The notes below the pieces were generated by a model. It was not told the DNA's origin. It searched no databases and saw only the letters and a list, made by a program, of their open reading frames with translations. Positions 1-13,911 of a stretch of DNA of 64,000 nt are shown here, piece after piece. Both the position numbers and the translations under genes were made by a program. The stretch is from Sipunculus nudus (taxonomy: Eukaryota; Annelida; Sipuncula; Golfingiida; Sipunculidae). Each line of letters begins with the position of its first letter. Position 1 is the stretch's first letter. Location of the stretch: assembly GCA_026874595.1 (NCBI GenBank), contig CM049315.1:34304164-34368163 (forward strand), given 5' to 3'.

Positions 1-2406
1 ATGTCAGACTTACCGTTGGAACGTCTTGCTCGTTCAGAGGCTTAGAGCGGACCGTGACGGCCAGAACAAGTAGCATGCAGGCGAAGATCAACCTCATGGT
101 TCTGTGTAAAATAAGAAGAAAATCATAAACAGTGATAACATTGAGGTTTATTTCAGATTGTCTGACATGTTATGTGGAGAGTTTTACCTGAAAAAGAAGT
201 GTAATTTTGGAGTATTATAATACAGTATCAGGGGAAATATTGGATTATTAAAAAAAGTTTATTTTCTTTTCTTTTTGTTTTTGCTCTATATCTTCTCAAA
301 TGACGTAAATCAAACTGAATGACATTGTCGACCTGGATTAAGTTATGCGGGGAATATAGCAATTGATTTTCAGGGGCTTTAACTACTGAAACAAATTAAT
401 ATATATATTGAAACGAATTGTTTGCTTGTACAATTAGCCAGTTACCTTTCTTTCAAATGCACTACAGCCAAAAACACAACTAACACTTAGCATTTTTTTT
501 ACATATACCTGTATGTCAGTTTCAAAGAAAAAAAATGTAACATCTAAAAACAAAGGTAAAAATATTGATGATGCTGAAAATGTCTATATCTTAGTGCTTA
601 TATATGTGATTTTTTTTTCTCAATCTGTTTAGGCCCTAACGGTTATAGTGTCCTTTAGAACGGGCCCTTTGAAATGCAGGGCCCACATACTTGTTTGCTC
701 CTGTATTAATCCACAACAGATACAAGGTTAAAATATTTTACAGTCCTACCTACCCTATTTACGTACGAGTGACCTGTTGTTTAGTCGGAGTCCCCAGGCA
801 GTAGCAGCTCTACGTGTATATGATATAGTGCTCAGGGCTTCCCGGGATCAAGGCCTTATATTGAGAATAAAAGAATATGTAGCATTGACGTGGCCGGTGG
901 TTATTGTTTAATACCAATCAGTGTACAGCTTCATGACAAAGGCGTCTATTTTTTTCCCATGATGTTGTACAATAAACATGGTCACAATCCCCACGCCCCC
1001 ATAAAAATGTCAAGAACCCCCACGAGCTTTCATATTCTTTAAATCACGATTTCCTCCTATACTTCCATTTTTCTTTTTTAATCCCTTTATTGAGCCCCTT
1101 TCCCATAGAACTCGGAGCTCGTAACACGTTTAAAATGAATGTGGCACTGCACTTTGCACTTTACTACATTATACAATACTACCTTCTGCATACGAAGTGA
1201 CCTTTGCACTGTTTAAATATAAAGTGTCCTTTGGTATCCATAGAAACGTCAATCTCTATTTAACTTTCTGTATGAATCACTTAAAGATCTAAATACACTT
1301 TCGCTCTGATCTTATATGATCTTGTGAGAAATTCCTAACATTAAATGTATAATATCATTGATATATAGATGCAGTTAAATGCATGAGATCGATCAGTACA
1401 TGTTACCTTATTTTATTTACGAGTGTGAAACAAAGGATAATGAGAGATTTATACCAATGTTTTCATCATGCAAATGTCTGAAATAAGATATCTGAATATC
1501 CCTCCACATTCAAGCTCAGTTTATCATTTAATACATAATAATAACCAACCTCGGATATGCAGAAGTTTTCGATGGGCCCCTTTGCTTTTTATGAATTAGA
1601 TTTAACTGCACCTATATCATATTTATTGTCTAGATTAAATAAAGTTATCTTCAAATCGTGTATCTATGTAACAGTTATTATTTCTAAAACCTCCATGGTT
1701 TTGTGTCATATTTTATTTATAATATAAAAAATGTGCATAATATATAGCAGGACTGATATTATGTTTGGCCACCCAGGTACGGTAATATATATTGAGGGTA
1801 AAGTAAGGTAAGTGTATATGGTTAAGCCTCTTCCACTACCATAGAGAGCGGGGGTGGGTGGGCTTCTAGAGTTTGTGGAGTAAAATATCTATGTCTAATT
1901 TTGCAACATATCAAAGTATATCTGGTAGATCCAAGCTCGCCCGAATATGTTACTTATAATATGCCACGCAGGAAACATCAAATTGTTCTGTCGGGCAAAA
2001 CCGAAAGTCTCTCATAAAATATTAGTTTGGAGATCTTGCTTCCCATACTGGTTTACTTGCAATATTGTAGTAAGAAAAACGGCATCGGCCTCACAGACAC
2101 TTCTATAGTTATTAATAACGGGGAAGTGTTTGTGAAAGACCTAGATCAAACATAACTAAACCAAAAGATCTGCCAGAGAAAGATGCTTTCGTTTTCCTCG
2201 CAAATCCTCGTTATCACGTGAGAAGTGTGTTTACAAAGTGACATGTGGACTTTCCTCAGTTAAATGTCCGAGTGCATACACACAGTAAATCCTTGTGTCC
2301 TGGTCGACCAAGAAGAAAGGCTTTATACACCCTAGGTCGCTGTGTAATAATTAATCGCATTTTGAGGAAACTCAAAGCCAACTAATAATCTTATTATGTA
2401 TCCATT

Positions 2407-2419
2407 CCCCCCCCCCCCC

Positions 2420-2466
<47 letters not shown>
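2407..2466. repeat. Poly(C) followed by (CT)n microsatellite
   Basis: C-run 2407-2421, then CT dinucleotides 2422-2466. Confidence 0.95.
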
Positions 2467-2469
<3 letters not shown>

Positions 2470-3182
2470 ATATAATTAATATAGAGACACACATACACAT
2501 AGACAAATGATTAATCAGTTCGATTATCACTACCCACTGGTTCAAAAAAATAATTTAAATATAACATCCAGTATACCCTGCGTAATTTTTTTTTATTAAA
2601 TTGTTTTCATTATTTATTGAATATTATCATTATCATTATTATTATCATTATTATTATCATCATTAGTAGTAGTAGTAGTAGAAGTATTTGTTTTGTTATT
2701 GTTATTGTTATTACTTTCAAATGTTTTATATACTGATGCACCGGTTCATATTATTATATTCATAATATTACATCTAATTCATAATTTATTATTTTGCCTC
2801 CGTCAGGGGGCTATACGTTCATTCCCGTTTGCGTGTGTTTTTTTTTTTTGTATTTGCGTGCTGTTCACTACATAACTCAAGCAATCATGAACGGTAACTC
2901 ATTATATTTTCAGGGCATTTCGGGAATAGGCTAATGGAAAATCGATTAGATTTTGATGTGGATCCGGCTCAGGATCCGTTTTCAGGATTGTCATCAAGAA
3001 TATTTACAAATGTAGAGTAACTTATGAAGGAATGAAGCAAGGATTATGGGCCGAATAAGTGCATTAGGATCATCCCCCAATAATATGGACTCTACCCCCC
3101 TCCCCCCCCCAAAAAAAAAAAAAAACACACGACACACACACACACATGCTTGCATTCCTTAGAATGTAGATTTCTAGTATGT

Positions 3183-3322
<140 letters not shown>

Positions 3323-3369
3323 ACTGATACTATTTTAACTATGCATATACATTTGCAAAATTAAATTCC

Positions 3370-3670
3370 AGTTAAGGACTAGGCGACAGGGCAATAGTAC
3401 CCGCTTCCTCTCCTTTTATATGTTGGTTAACCGTGCCCAGTGAATGCTGAAATTGTGGGTCTTGCATGACCGTGTAATCGTTCCCATTGCCAGGTCAATC
3501 CACCGAGGAACCCCGAAAAGCTCACTTGTTTATGAATAAAACACGATCGTGAGGCACGGCCTTTTCACTAGCAGAGCGCTCACTCTTGGTGGGGGGTCAC
3601 CGCCTCGGCTGAGATTCGAATTAAATCACTATCTCTGATCCATATGCTCTAACCCTAGACAGCAGGAGCA
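3370..3670 (-). mobile_element. Candidate tRNA-derived SINE, degraded
   Basis: On the minus strand, from about 3668, GGTTAGAGCATATGGATC resembles a tRNA A box and arm. About 35 nt later AATTCGAATCTC resembles a B box (consensus GGTTCGANTCC). A unique body continues to about 3370. It is found next to a (TATTA)n stretch at 3676-3702. No clear poly(A) tail or target duplication was found. Confidence 0.4.
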
Positions 3671-5393
3671 GGTTATTATATTATATTATATTATATTATT
3701 CAGTATAATATCACATCTTTCAGCACGCAATTAGAACATGAAGTGTCGGCCAAGTCACAGTCCATCTTACCTTGCTATTAAGAGAGGCACAGGTAAGCTG
3801 ATGATGTATGGTTTTCTCTCTCTGTCTGACCTGGTATCGGTTGGTTACTGTTGCCGCCGATATTGTAAAGTCCAGATCACTGACGTGGCGGAATATATAA
3901 GAAAATCCTCACGTATTATGACGAAAAACTAGGGATCTGGATTCATACAAATTAAACAACACCCAGGTACAAAATCAACCTTTTGTTATTACAACATTCA
4001 AACAAAACCGAAAATTGACCACTTTCTGTTTTGATGCATGCATGTATGCTCTCCCCTTGAAAACTGAATTTATAAAAGAACTTAACCGTCGTTTTTATGG
4101 GTTTGGATTTGAAAGTGGAAGCGCATTTATTGTTTCACTGGAGGTGCGGCGCGTCTATACACTCCCTGCTATATTATCTTTCCTTTTGAAGACTCCCAGT
4201 CGATTTGGCTCATCAGGGATTAAAAAAAAAGGGTGGGGTTCATTTAGTTTACCTGCCTTTCAAAAACGAAGGTTATTTACCCTAATAAAATTAATAAATT
4301 TTTAAACTTGGATATTCTAAGCGGTATAACTGTGTAATGAGGGAACAGGCAGTGCCCTAATCTTACACCCATCGGACCCCATACTATGCACAAATACCGC
4401 CCCTGTTATTTAGCATATAATTCAGTTAAGCTGTCTGAGTGCCTGATCTATAATGGATGTCCTGTAAAATAGATTTATGTCTGTATTGTACGTACAAATG
4501 GGTTGAACAGAAGTTTGAGGAAAGCACGTTATAGCTTAAGTAACTGCACACTGCAGGTGAAAAAAACGGCCTTTGTCTCTTTGTTAAGAGGGCACAAATC
4601 GTAATCATCAAATCTTGGAACTTTCGACTGCAAATCCAGGAAGATCATTATATCATTGGCAACCCTTTTAACACTCCCAGTATAATATCAGCCTGCAGTT
4701 CGTTAAATAACAATGAAGCGTGATATGTTACCAAACATCAAATATGCCCAGGTTCTGACAGTAATTTAACTAGAAAGTTCAGTTTATTACAAATGCCTCA
4801 TACAACACCCACTGGGGGTAGGCTTGCTGGCGTGAACTGTATCCTCGTGCGATCCAAATCAGTAAACCTGTGATTTTCCCCTCTATTTCTTGGATCAGCG
4901 TTTTCTTAAAGCTCTAAAGGTAGAACAGATGATGATTAGCAGTACTGTGAACAAAATTCATTGTTTTGCTCTTTAAAAACGCACGAAAGGTGTGCGTTGG
5001 CTTTAAGCTTGCCTTGTTGGGCCAGCAAAAGTTGATTGTTTCACTTTTAAGGGCATTGCCTGTTAATATCAAGCATCCATGTGTCAGATCCACATATCAA
5101 ACAGTGATGGAAAAAGTGTAGGTGGATGCCTACATTTTAACCTCTACGGTCATTTTCAACGTCAACCCGAAGAAAATTGAACCGGAACGGGTATAGTGTT
5201 CCTCCATCATTAAAATCAAAGTATATTCGGTAACTTTAGGCTTTAGAGTTATTTTTGTGTCAAGAGCAACGTACAAGCCACGTAATAAAGATGTTCATAA
5301 TTTCTTACAACTTAAGAGTACGTTTTGTTTTCACAGTAATGTTTTCAACACTCTGAATCAAGACATAAACAAGGGGAGTAAAGGGGTACTTTT

Positions 5394-6275
5394 TAGCCCT
5401 CAGCCCTTAGGCTGATGGGCTATTGTCGTCCCCAAGCTGTCCGTCCGTCCGTCCGTCCGTCCGTCCGGCGTCCGTTAACGTCCTTGTGAGCGGGATATCT
5501 TGAAAAGGATATACCGTCAGAATTTTATTTCCTCGGTAAAGATGTATATCGACAAAATCTCGGTCAAGTTCGAAGATGGGTGACCTTGACCTATTTTTCT
5601 ACATTTTAGAGCTGATTATAGAAAAACACTTAGATGCTTATTACTCAGGAACCATTTGGTGGATTTTCACAAAACTTACTATGATTATTGGGACTGATAG
5701 TCTGTACCTGCTACACAAGTTTGGTGGCGACACCTACAATTCCTGATTTTTAATGAATTTTTATCGGATTTTCCAACTTTGGGCTTGTGAGCGGGATAAC
5801 TCTAAAAGGATTCAATGTAGGAATTTTATTTTTTTTTGGTGAAGATGTATATTGACAAAATCTCTGTCAAGTTCGAAGATGGGTGACCTTGACCTATTTT
5901 TCTACGTTTTAGAGCTGATTATAGAAAAAACATTTAGAAGCTTATTTCTCAGGAACCATTGGGTAGATTTTCACAATACTTACTATGATCATAGGGACTG
6001 ATGGTCTGTAACTGCTGCACAAGTTTGGGGGCGCCACCTACAATTTCTGATTTTTAATAAATTTTTCTTAAATTTTTCAACTTTGGCCTTGTGAGCAGGA
6101 TATCTCTAAAAGGATTGACAATAGGAATTTTATTTCTTTGGTGAAGATGTATATCGACAAAATCTCGGTCAAGTTCAAAGATGGGTGACCTTGACCTATT
6201 TTTTCAAGTCACAGAGCTTGTAATAGAATAAAACTTAGAAGCTTATTTTTCAGGAAGCATTTGGTGGATTGTTAT
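5394..6275 (+). repeat. Hairpin-headed dispersed repeat with (GTCC)n and ~300-bp tandem units
   Basis: A hairpin TAGCCCTCAGCC / GGCTGATGGGCTA (5394-5422, one bulged base) is followed by a (GTCC)n run (5439-5467) and GTTAAC. Then comes a unit repeated about 2.6 times starting at 5483, 5784 and 6088 (periods 301 and 304). Each unit contains 'cttgtgagcgggata', 'tgaccttgacctattttt' and 'ggtggattttcac'. I know similar hairpin-plus-GTCC repeats as common in bivalve genomes. No coding function seen. The same architecture recurs in reverse at 39349-39597. Confidence 0.7.
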
Positions 6276-6581
6276 GAATCATGGTACATACCTCTCCATT
6301 TTAAATTTATAACTGAGACATGTACGGATATACATCCATGTGAGAACAGATATTTAGTACTTGTTACTGTTACCACCTCTAAACACTGTTCTTTTGGCTG
6401 AGGGCTTTTGTCAGCTTCGGCTGATATTCTAGTTATATGTGTTCCCCAAAGTGGCTTTAACATACATTAAATGATACCAGAAAAATGGCGGCATTTTGTA
6501 AAATGCAGGATAAAAAGTCCATGAATAACGGATATTTGTTTATAAAAATGTTGTTTTGGGAGCGAGCTGTGGGTATCAGAG

Positions 6582-6766
6582 CAGAGGCGGATCCAGGATT
6601 TAGGAAAAGAAAGGGTCCAACTCAGAAGGACTTACGATAAAACCTGAAAAAAAAGGTCCCCAGGTCTGGAAAGGGGAGTCGAGGCCGCAATAATTGGTCT
6701 GTTCCCCTTAAAAAAAATTGTTGAGGTGGCTGGAAAGGGTGTGTGGGGGAGGGGGGGGGGAGGCGA
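6582..6766. mobile_element. Second copy of the hAT-like element, right end lost
   Basis: Starts CAGAGGCGGATCCAGG and aligns over most of its length with 9110-9300: 'atccaggatttaggaaaag', 'gggtccaac', a shared 'ggtctggaaa' region, 'aggccgcaa', then a G-run. The terminal GGATCCGC of the right side is missing. Divergence between the copies is substantial, so both are old. Confidence 0.6.
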
Positions 6767-6770
6767 TTTC

Positions 6771-9104
6771 TATAATTATATATTAGTCATTAAAAATAAA
6801 TGTTTCATTGGATCATTGTATTTTAGTTAAAATAGGATCATTCGGTGGCAATTATAGCTAACAGAAGCTCTTCAGGCACCCACATGAATAATGTAACTGA
6901 TCTGTGGATCAGTTCATGCTTTACGTTTAAGGGAATTTGTCGACTCGAGTTACCAACTCGAGGAAACCAACTTTTCAGGGTTCCCTAAACTGTCATTGGA
7001 CGCTAGAATAATTTGAAAAATAATAGTTGCCCTGTTGAATCCGAGATGGCAGCCAAAATGCCAATTATATATGATAAAAGTAGGCTCTTTAATAATCTTT
7101 TGATGGTTACATGTACACGATTTTAATAGATGTTCTCTAAAGGTTATAAAGTGTTAATTTTCCTATTATTTATTTGCTGAAAAAAGGTGTTTAAATAAAT
7201 ATAGGTATAAAGGATCTATAATCCTTGGATGGTTATCAGAAACAGCTACTGTCGTTTATTTTGGCACTTTTTATTTATTTTTTTTAATATCCAAATGTGT
7301 TAAAGACACTTTGGGAACGTTAAAAGGTGGGCCAATAAATGTTTTGTGCATGAGATACAGGGGACCCCTAACCTCCCTGCCTAATACATATATTATACCT
7401 TTATTATTTGATTAAACCTGTTTAAGGGAATTGGTGGTAGGGGAAACCACCTCCATTTTCGTAATGCAACTTTTGTATCCTTACCAACGCATATGATTAG
7501 CAGGCATCTTGGAGGGTATGCCGGTCAGATCTGCAGATTACTCAAGATATATAAATGAATAAAGTGAAGCGATATGACACGTATCAGTGTGTTTTGGCCT
7601 TTATAATATTACTGATTAAACTGTATGTGTTAAAAGATATATACTTTATGTCAGAATCATCTACCACTATGAAATGGTTTAGATGGGTTACAAATTCAGT
7701 GAAGCCACAGTTCTATGTAGTAAATATTATAAATTGTTTTTATTCATATTAAGTTTATCAGTTAGCAATACTAATTTTCGCTTGCAATCAACAAATTATC
7801 TTGATATTATGGACACCTTAAATGAAATAAAGTGACCTTTATTACACCAAACAACGTAAAAAAAAAACGAAATTTTATACCTTGTAACCTTGATGACCTT
7901 CATTTAAAATAACCTTCAAATTCAAATTTTGTGGTGGTATTAACCCACATCTTTTAAACCTGCTAACATTGGCCAGTTCCCACAAGGATGCCTGCTATTA
8001 ACACGCGATGCCGTAAAAAAATCATTCTATGGCTGGCCGACTCTTGCGAGTAAGCCGAGGAGCGGTGATATTTTTCACGGTCGACCCCAATCCAGCTAGG
8101 GTTAGCGCCCTGCAGGCTTAAGACTGCCTAAAATTCATGTTTCACGCACAAAAGAGTGCGCCTGTCGCGGGTCCCCCCGTGTTATGACCAAGCAATGGGG
8201 ATGACACGCACTCATGGCTAACAGAAATGCTAACCCGAACCTGGTTGACCGCCAGGAATATCGATGTAAGCCCCTGTCACGTAGGACGAAACCTGAATGT
8301 AATTGTGCATATGTACATACCTATATCTATGTGTCGTGGTCATTGTTAGTGTATCAGATTCAGCTCAGCGTCATGGCACATGGTTCATTTGTTTAATATC
8401 TTGGAATCTGTTGAAAATATTTCATATCGCGAAATTAAAAAAAAAAAAACTCACGACCATTTAGTATATATCAGAAGCTGGAAAGCCAGTCCATTATGCA
8501 CTGGATAATGGCATGATCAACTTCGTATACAAAATGAACTGAAAGCGTGGCTGACAGGTGACATTGTGGAACAATGTTTATCTTTATAGCGGCATCGTTT
8601 CGTTTTAATATTTACTATATATATTTTGATTCCTTCAGTTTTACATGCCCGCATGGGATAGCTCCTGAAAAATCGCGCTGTGATCGGCCTTTAATGAAAA
8701 TTTCCATTTTAATTCAAATTCCTCAGGATTTTTTTCGGGAAAACAGGAAAACTTTGTCTAAAGGACACATTTGGTATGGTTACCGACACATCAAGACGAA
8801 AAACAGACGTAATTTACAACCACTGTCAGTTATTATACAGGTAATTGGGAATGACTCATATTCTGTGTGTACCTATTTTATCTACTGCATGTTTGCTCAT
8901 TATGCATTCTGCTATAATTGAAATTATAATTAAAATTAGGATGAAAATATGCATTTGATGCATAAATGTATAATTGATGCATTTACAGACAAAATTGGGC
9001 ATCACCACACGGATCGTTCAATTAAAGGTCGCCAGGTGGCACCATTGGTCGTCTGGATAGTTGTGGATGTCACATACAGACAACAACAAAAGCAGGTTGT
9101 TTTA
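6771..9104. other. Intergenic, nothing recognised
   Basis: AT-rich. The longest frame (8574-8921, 115 codons) is Ile/Phe/Tyr-rich with no motif. A GC-richer patch at 8000-8200 shows no tRNA fold or splice signals. Confidence 0.5.
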
Positions 9105-9109
9105 CAATG

Positions 9110-9327
9110 CAGGGGCGGATCCAGGATTTAGGAAAAGGGGGGGGGTCCAACCCAGGAGGAATAATGAAAATCCTAAAAAAAAAAGGTCATCACGTCTGGA
9201 AAAGGGGGAGTCCAGGCCGCAAAATTACGTCTAAAACCCCTTAAAAAAGGTTGCTTCGAGTGAAAAAGGGGCGGGGGGGGGGGGTCCGGACCCCCTGGAC
9301 CCCCCCCCCCCCCCGGATCCGCTTCTG
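9110..9327. mobile_element. Short non-autonomous hAT-like element, 218 bp, intact ends
   Basis: It starts CAGGGGCGGATCC and ends GGATCCGCTTCTG, giving imperfect terminal inverted repeats. The CAGxGGCGGATCC form is that of hAT-type miniature elements. It is flanked by CAATG on each side (9105-9109 and 9328-9332). A hAT element should give 8 bp, so the class is tentative. The interior is purine-rich with long G and C runs near the right end and has no coding capacity. Confidence 0.65.
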
Positions 9328-9514
9328 CAATGGGCCAGATCATGTATTGAAAAACAAAATGTTAACATACATACAGATTGCAGAAAATGTATGTGACAGA
9401 TGGTTCCACCAGTTAAGCCCATTTTCTAGCAAAGACAAAGAGATGTTACAAGAGCGTCAACACAGGGGAATGCGGGTATATATATATAAGTCGTATAGCC
9501 GTGTTAGTCTGTAG

Positions 9515-9725
<211 letters not shown>

Positions 9726-10224
9726 CTGTTGTTCAGAGAATAATATTTATTTATTGGAGATGAAATATAGTAATAATTAAAATTACAGACGTTGGTTACA
9801 TTTATGAGTTTACTATGAAATATTATATATCTAAACCTGGTTTAGAATAAAGCTATACTGCATGGAAACATAATATCTTATTTCTTTTAAAACTTTTATT
9901 TAATTGTAATATATTTGAGATGTGTGACACAGACATATACGTGTATGTGTGTGTGTGTGTGTTTATAAAAAGGTCGTCTAAACTTTGATTACACCCACGC
10001 CTGCGAGTCTACGTGAAGATAGAGGACATAATAAGTCTTATCTACCACAAAGCTATCAAAAATTGAAAACGTGCAAAATTTCAGGCTGATACATTATACA
10101 AGTACTGAGAAAAATACATGGATGATTTCTGCGAATGCGTGATTATACTTGACGCCACCTGTCATAGTACGAGGAAGCTATTAAAGATGGATGGGCTCGC
10201 AAAATTATATGCCGATACTTTGAA

Positions 10225-10440
10225 CCCGATGCTTTGAACCAGTCCTGAGATACGTGTGATTTTCACCAAAATTATATGCACAGATGGACTTCACGCAAAA
10301 AGAACGCTTACAGGTGGCTCTACCAGTCTTGTATGCAAATTATGCAAAATTAAAGCCCAAGACAATGAACCACTCCTGAGATATATGCTATATCACTGAA
10401 AAAAAAGAATAATAGATGGACACTACGCAAAAAGGATTGT
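10225..10440 (+). repeat. Degenerate tandem repeat, period about 131 bp
   Basis: 'tgaaccagtcctgagata' at 10235 recurs as 'tgaaccactcctgagata' at 10366. 'agatggacttcacgcaaaaag' recurs as 'agatggacactacgcaaaaag'. About 1.6 units are visible, with no coding capacity. Confidence 0.5.
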
Positions 10441-13400
10441 AATCTTTGTTTGGCACCAGTTCCATTGTGTCCCTATAATTATGACTGGTTTCAGAAAATC
10501 CATCGAGGGGTCTCAGAGGAGTTCTCCGAAAAAGAACGCGGCGGAAGTCGAGTGAAAATATAATATCCGCGAAACTTAATGACGACGTGCGTGCGCCGTA
10601 TGGCTATTTCAACATTTTGCCCCTAGATGACAGCACGATACGTTTTGCGCTTTCAGACTGTCTGCAGATATTCATTGATTAGTTCGTTGTATTTGCTCAA
10701 GGTGGCAGCATGCAACATCAGCTGGCACGATAAGATTCTTGATATTAGTACCTTTATCAGTGGCCCTGCAAATAACTTGTTACTGAGTGAAACAAGTGCC
10801 TGTGCATTGAAGAAATGCGCTCAGAGAGCAGTACGAGTCACCTGGCTCATTCATTTTATCATCCAGATGGTTCAGTTTACACCTAAGATTCTTCTATCAT
10901 CCCCTTCACACACAAAAGGTGTACAAAACGATTTGAGAAATGCAGATTGAACCAATCGGTTTAAAACTGTATTGTGCGTTCCCACGGGTATCTAGCGAAT
11001 AAAGAGGTATACATTTCATATGTGGAACAATATGACAATATGATGCCATCAGCATTCACGCTTTGAATGTAACCCAGTGCTACTTCGAAACTAAATCTAA
11101 AACCTTTGGAATGCGAGTTGAGCGTTCACACTGCACTATATGCTCAGTGTCCAGTATGTAGTTGCTTGATTTGTCTCTATGCTCCCTCTTTAGATCCATC
11201 TAGATTCATCAACACGTGTACCCTACAGAATGGGACTTGAATACAAGAGGCCCTTAATACGGCTTCATAGTAAGTCCAGTTAGAAGATGCGTGGGTCACT
11301 CCAAACGACTCCTACATGACTCCCATGACAAGAATGAGAGTACTTTCATTTGGGGAAGTTGTTTCGTTTGGTATTTTGTTGACACGTTGAGAATGTAGGG
11401 AGGCACTTCATGTAGGTCCAGGCATTTCTACACAGGTCTATCATTTGCTCTACCATTCATAGATGTCGAAAATTTTACTTCTGTCAGATTTAGACGAATG
11501 AACTGGTACATTTCATGAGAACGTCAACGCATGTAGATTAGTACATGTTAGGTATCGGACTAAATTAAGTAACCTTACTCATTTCTTAACGATTGACAAT
11601 CCCGTCAATATATTCTCAAATATGATGGACTGAGTACATGATGTCATGGTATGAACATGGAGATATGGTAATAAGATATTGCTATATGAGCCCAGATCAG
11701 TAAAGTCCTTAGTCACTTTTAAGCATAGCGCCAAATCCTTTTTTTATAAGCTCATAACTTCATTATTTGATAGTATTTCAGATTTTATGTACGATTTTTT
11801 ATTGATTTTTTTTCTAACCTAACTACTTGCATAGTAAATCAAAACCATCTGTTCCTTCACTCACACAAGATTCGCAGTAAATGCAATGTATTAAACAATT
11901 AATTTAATATGTTCAAAATGTGCATGATTAGGCTATATTATCATTATACGTCTGACAGATTTAATGCGTATATATGTATGTATATGATCATATATATTTA
12001 AATGTTAATGTATTTTATATCTATAAATTTCACAGGGCCAAGTGGAAGAACAGAATGACTTCTGAACAAGATACACTGTATAAATATATTGAAGTAATAA
12101 TAATAATAAATGATATTAAATGTATACGCCAATCTGGGGGGGGGGGAGGGGTTCAGTTCAATGCAGCTGAAGGAGACTTTAATGAGAGGTAGGGTTTTTA
12201 GTTTAACGAGGGATAATTTTTATCTCCTAAGTTTCAGCTCTAGGATAAGGATAAGGATATTAAGTAATATTTAGAGTCAAGTAGTGAAACGGAGAAATCA
12301 ACGCTGTGAATATGCTGTCATAAAAAAAAAAAACGTTTTTGATGGCATCTCCCGAGTCTGTAAACGCTCTGAGAGTCTTTACAAGAAAGAACCTGCGAAA
12401 AAATCGTAATGTTCCTTGAAATAAGAACAGAGCGCCAGCCTGTATGCCGATCTAAAATGCTAGTTCGTTTGAACGCTGTGCCTCATGCACGGTCGAGTGT
12501 GTAAAAGAGACTAATTCCAGGGACTACGTGCTAACCAGGGTAAAATAACACAGTGCCCACTTGCCTATTTCATATCATCGCGTGACCACACGACCGTTAG
12601 ACCTATACGCTCCATGCGCAGCGATTATACACTGCAGTCGTTTCGAATCTCCTTCGCTGTAACCGCTGCATCTTTAAAACGTTTTTTTCGGGGTTCCAAC
12701 ATCAGGGGTGCCACATATTCAAGAATCGGTCCAATAAGAGCGGAGTGCAGTGGATTTTAAAACTTGGAGTTGGAGGCACAATGCGTTACCCCGCTCCCAT
12801 TCGTCTGATTACAATTCTTTGCCCTGTGCCAGCCCTGGTGGTGAAACAAGGAATCTTTGCTATACTAAGCAGCGGCTAAAAGGAAGGAGATATAGAACAC
12901 CTTCAGTGTGTAACCTCTGAGTGAGTGCACACGACAAAATATTCATGTATATTCGCTTAAGTGGAACCCGTAATTGTTTTACCATGAGTAAAAAACTGCC
13001 AGAATAAACAAGAAACGAGGGTGTTCTCTAACGAACATTTCTCGACACGAAACCCATGCATGCAGAGACTTTCTAGTTATTTTCCTTTGAGGATTTATTG
13101 GAGTACTTTATCATTTTCTATAGGTTTTATGCAATTACTGCATAAGATGGCTATGACCAAGTGGGTACATTTAAATACTCATGAAATATTCAAATCAGTT
13201 TTCTTTGTATGGCTTGATACATTGGAAATGCACTTTACCCGTTGTCATTTATTTCACATATTTATAATAACAAAATATGTCATCTGCTTTTTAATAGTTC
13301 AAAGGGATGGTTTGTTTGTAAAATGAATTCATTACGTATTTAGTGTGCGATGAATTATAATGCTGTATGAGCCCTTAGTTTATTGAACGCTTTTTCAACA

Positions 13401-13906
13401 AGCCTTCGCATCGCGCTTTTCAGGTTTGACCGGTCTTTGTAGTGATATTGTCAAAGGACAGGATGGGCCTTTTTATACTTAGAATCTCTGAAATAAATAA
13501 ATAATTTTTTTTTTCGGACTACCGGACCCGAACACGCTGGTAAATGTCGTTATCAAGTGTCGCTATTTTCGCGTGAAAAGACGATATGGCTGCTCTGGTT
13601 TCGATTAACACCATAGAATTGATCGTATATGTTAAGAGATTAAAATATTACTGCACGGCAATTAAATAAGAACATTTTTTCTTTCCAGAGTGTATTTCCT
13701 ATAATGCAATGGGATGATTGGACCTCGGCAAAAATTAGGTATCTCGGAGATCTTTGCTTACATATGTTCGTGTCTCTGACGACCATGGTTTGAATGAGTT
13801 TATATCTCTTAAATTAACATCAGTAACTCTGCATGTATGCATTAGCCTATTACTTTTAAAAGGGAATCATAATAATCTGCAGGTTTAGATTGGCAGGTTA
13901 ATTAAG
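10441..13906. other. Intergenic, nothing recognised
   Basis: The 107-codon frame at 10627-10950 has mixed composition but no known domain, splice context or Kozak support. Short G-run at 12137-12149. Otherwise unstructured. Confidence 0.5.
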
Positions 13907-13911
13907 GCCAC
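13907..13911. repeat. Left target-site duplication GCCAC of the solo LTR
   Basis: GCCAC directly precedes the TGTCACA terminus and is repeated exactly at 15136-15140 after TGTGACA. Confidence 0.8.

Noticed and set aside
8574-8921. 115-codon plus-strand frame
   Set aside because: Low-complexity Ile/Phe/Tyr-rich start, no motif, no splice or promoter context; expected by chance in this AT-rich sequence.
10627-10950. 107-codon plus-strand frame
   Set aside because: Fairly even composition but no recognisable domain, poor start context, and no neighbouring exon.
12590-12670. B-box-like TTTCGAATCTCC, considered as a tRNA gene
   Set aside because: No matching A box or cloverleaf at the right distance on either strand.
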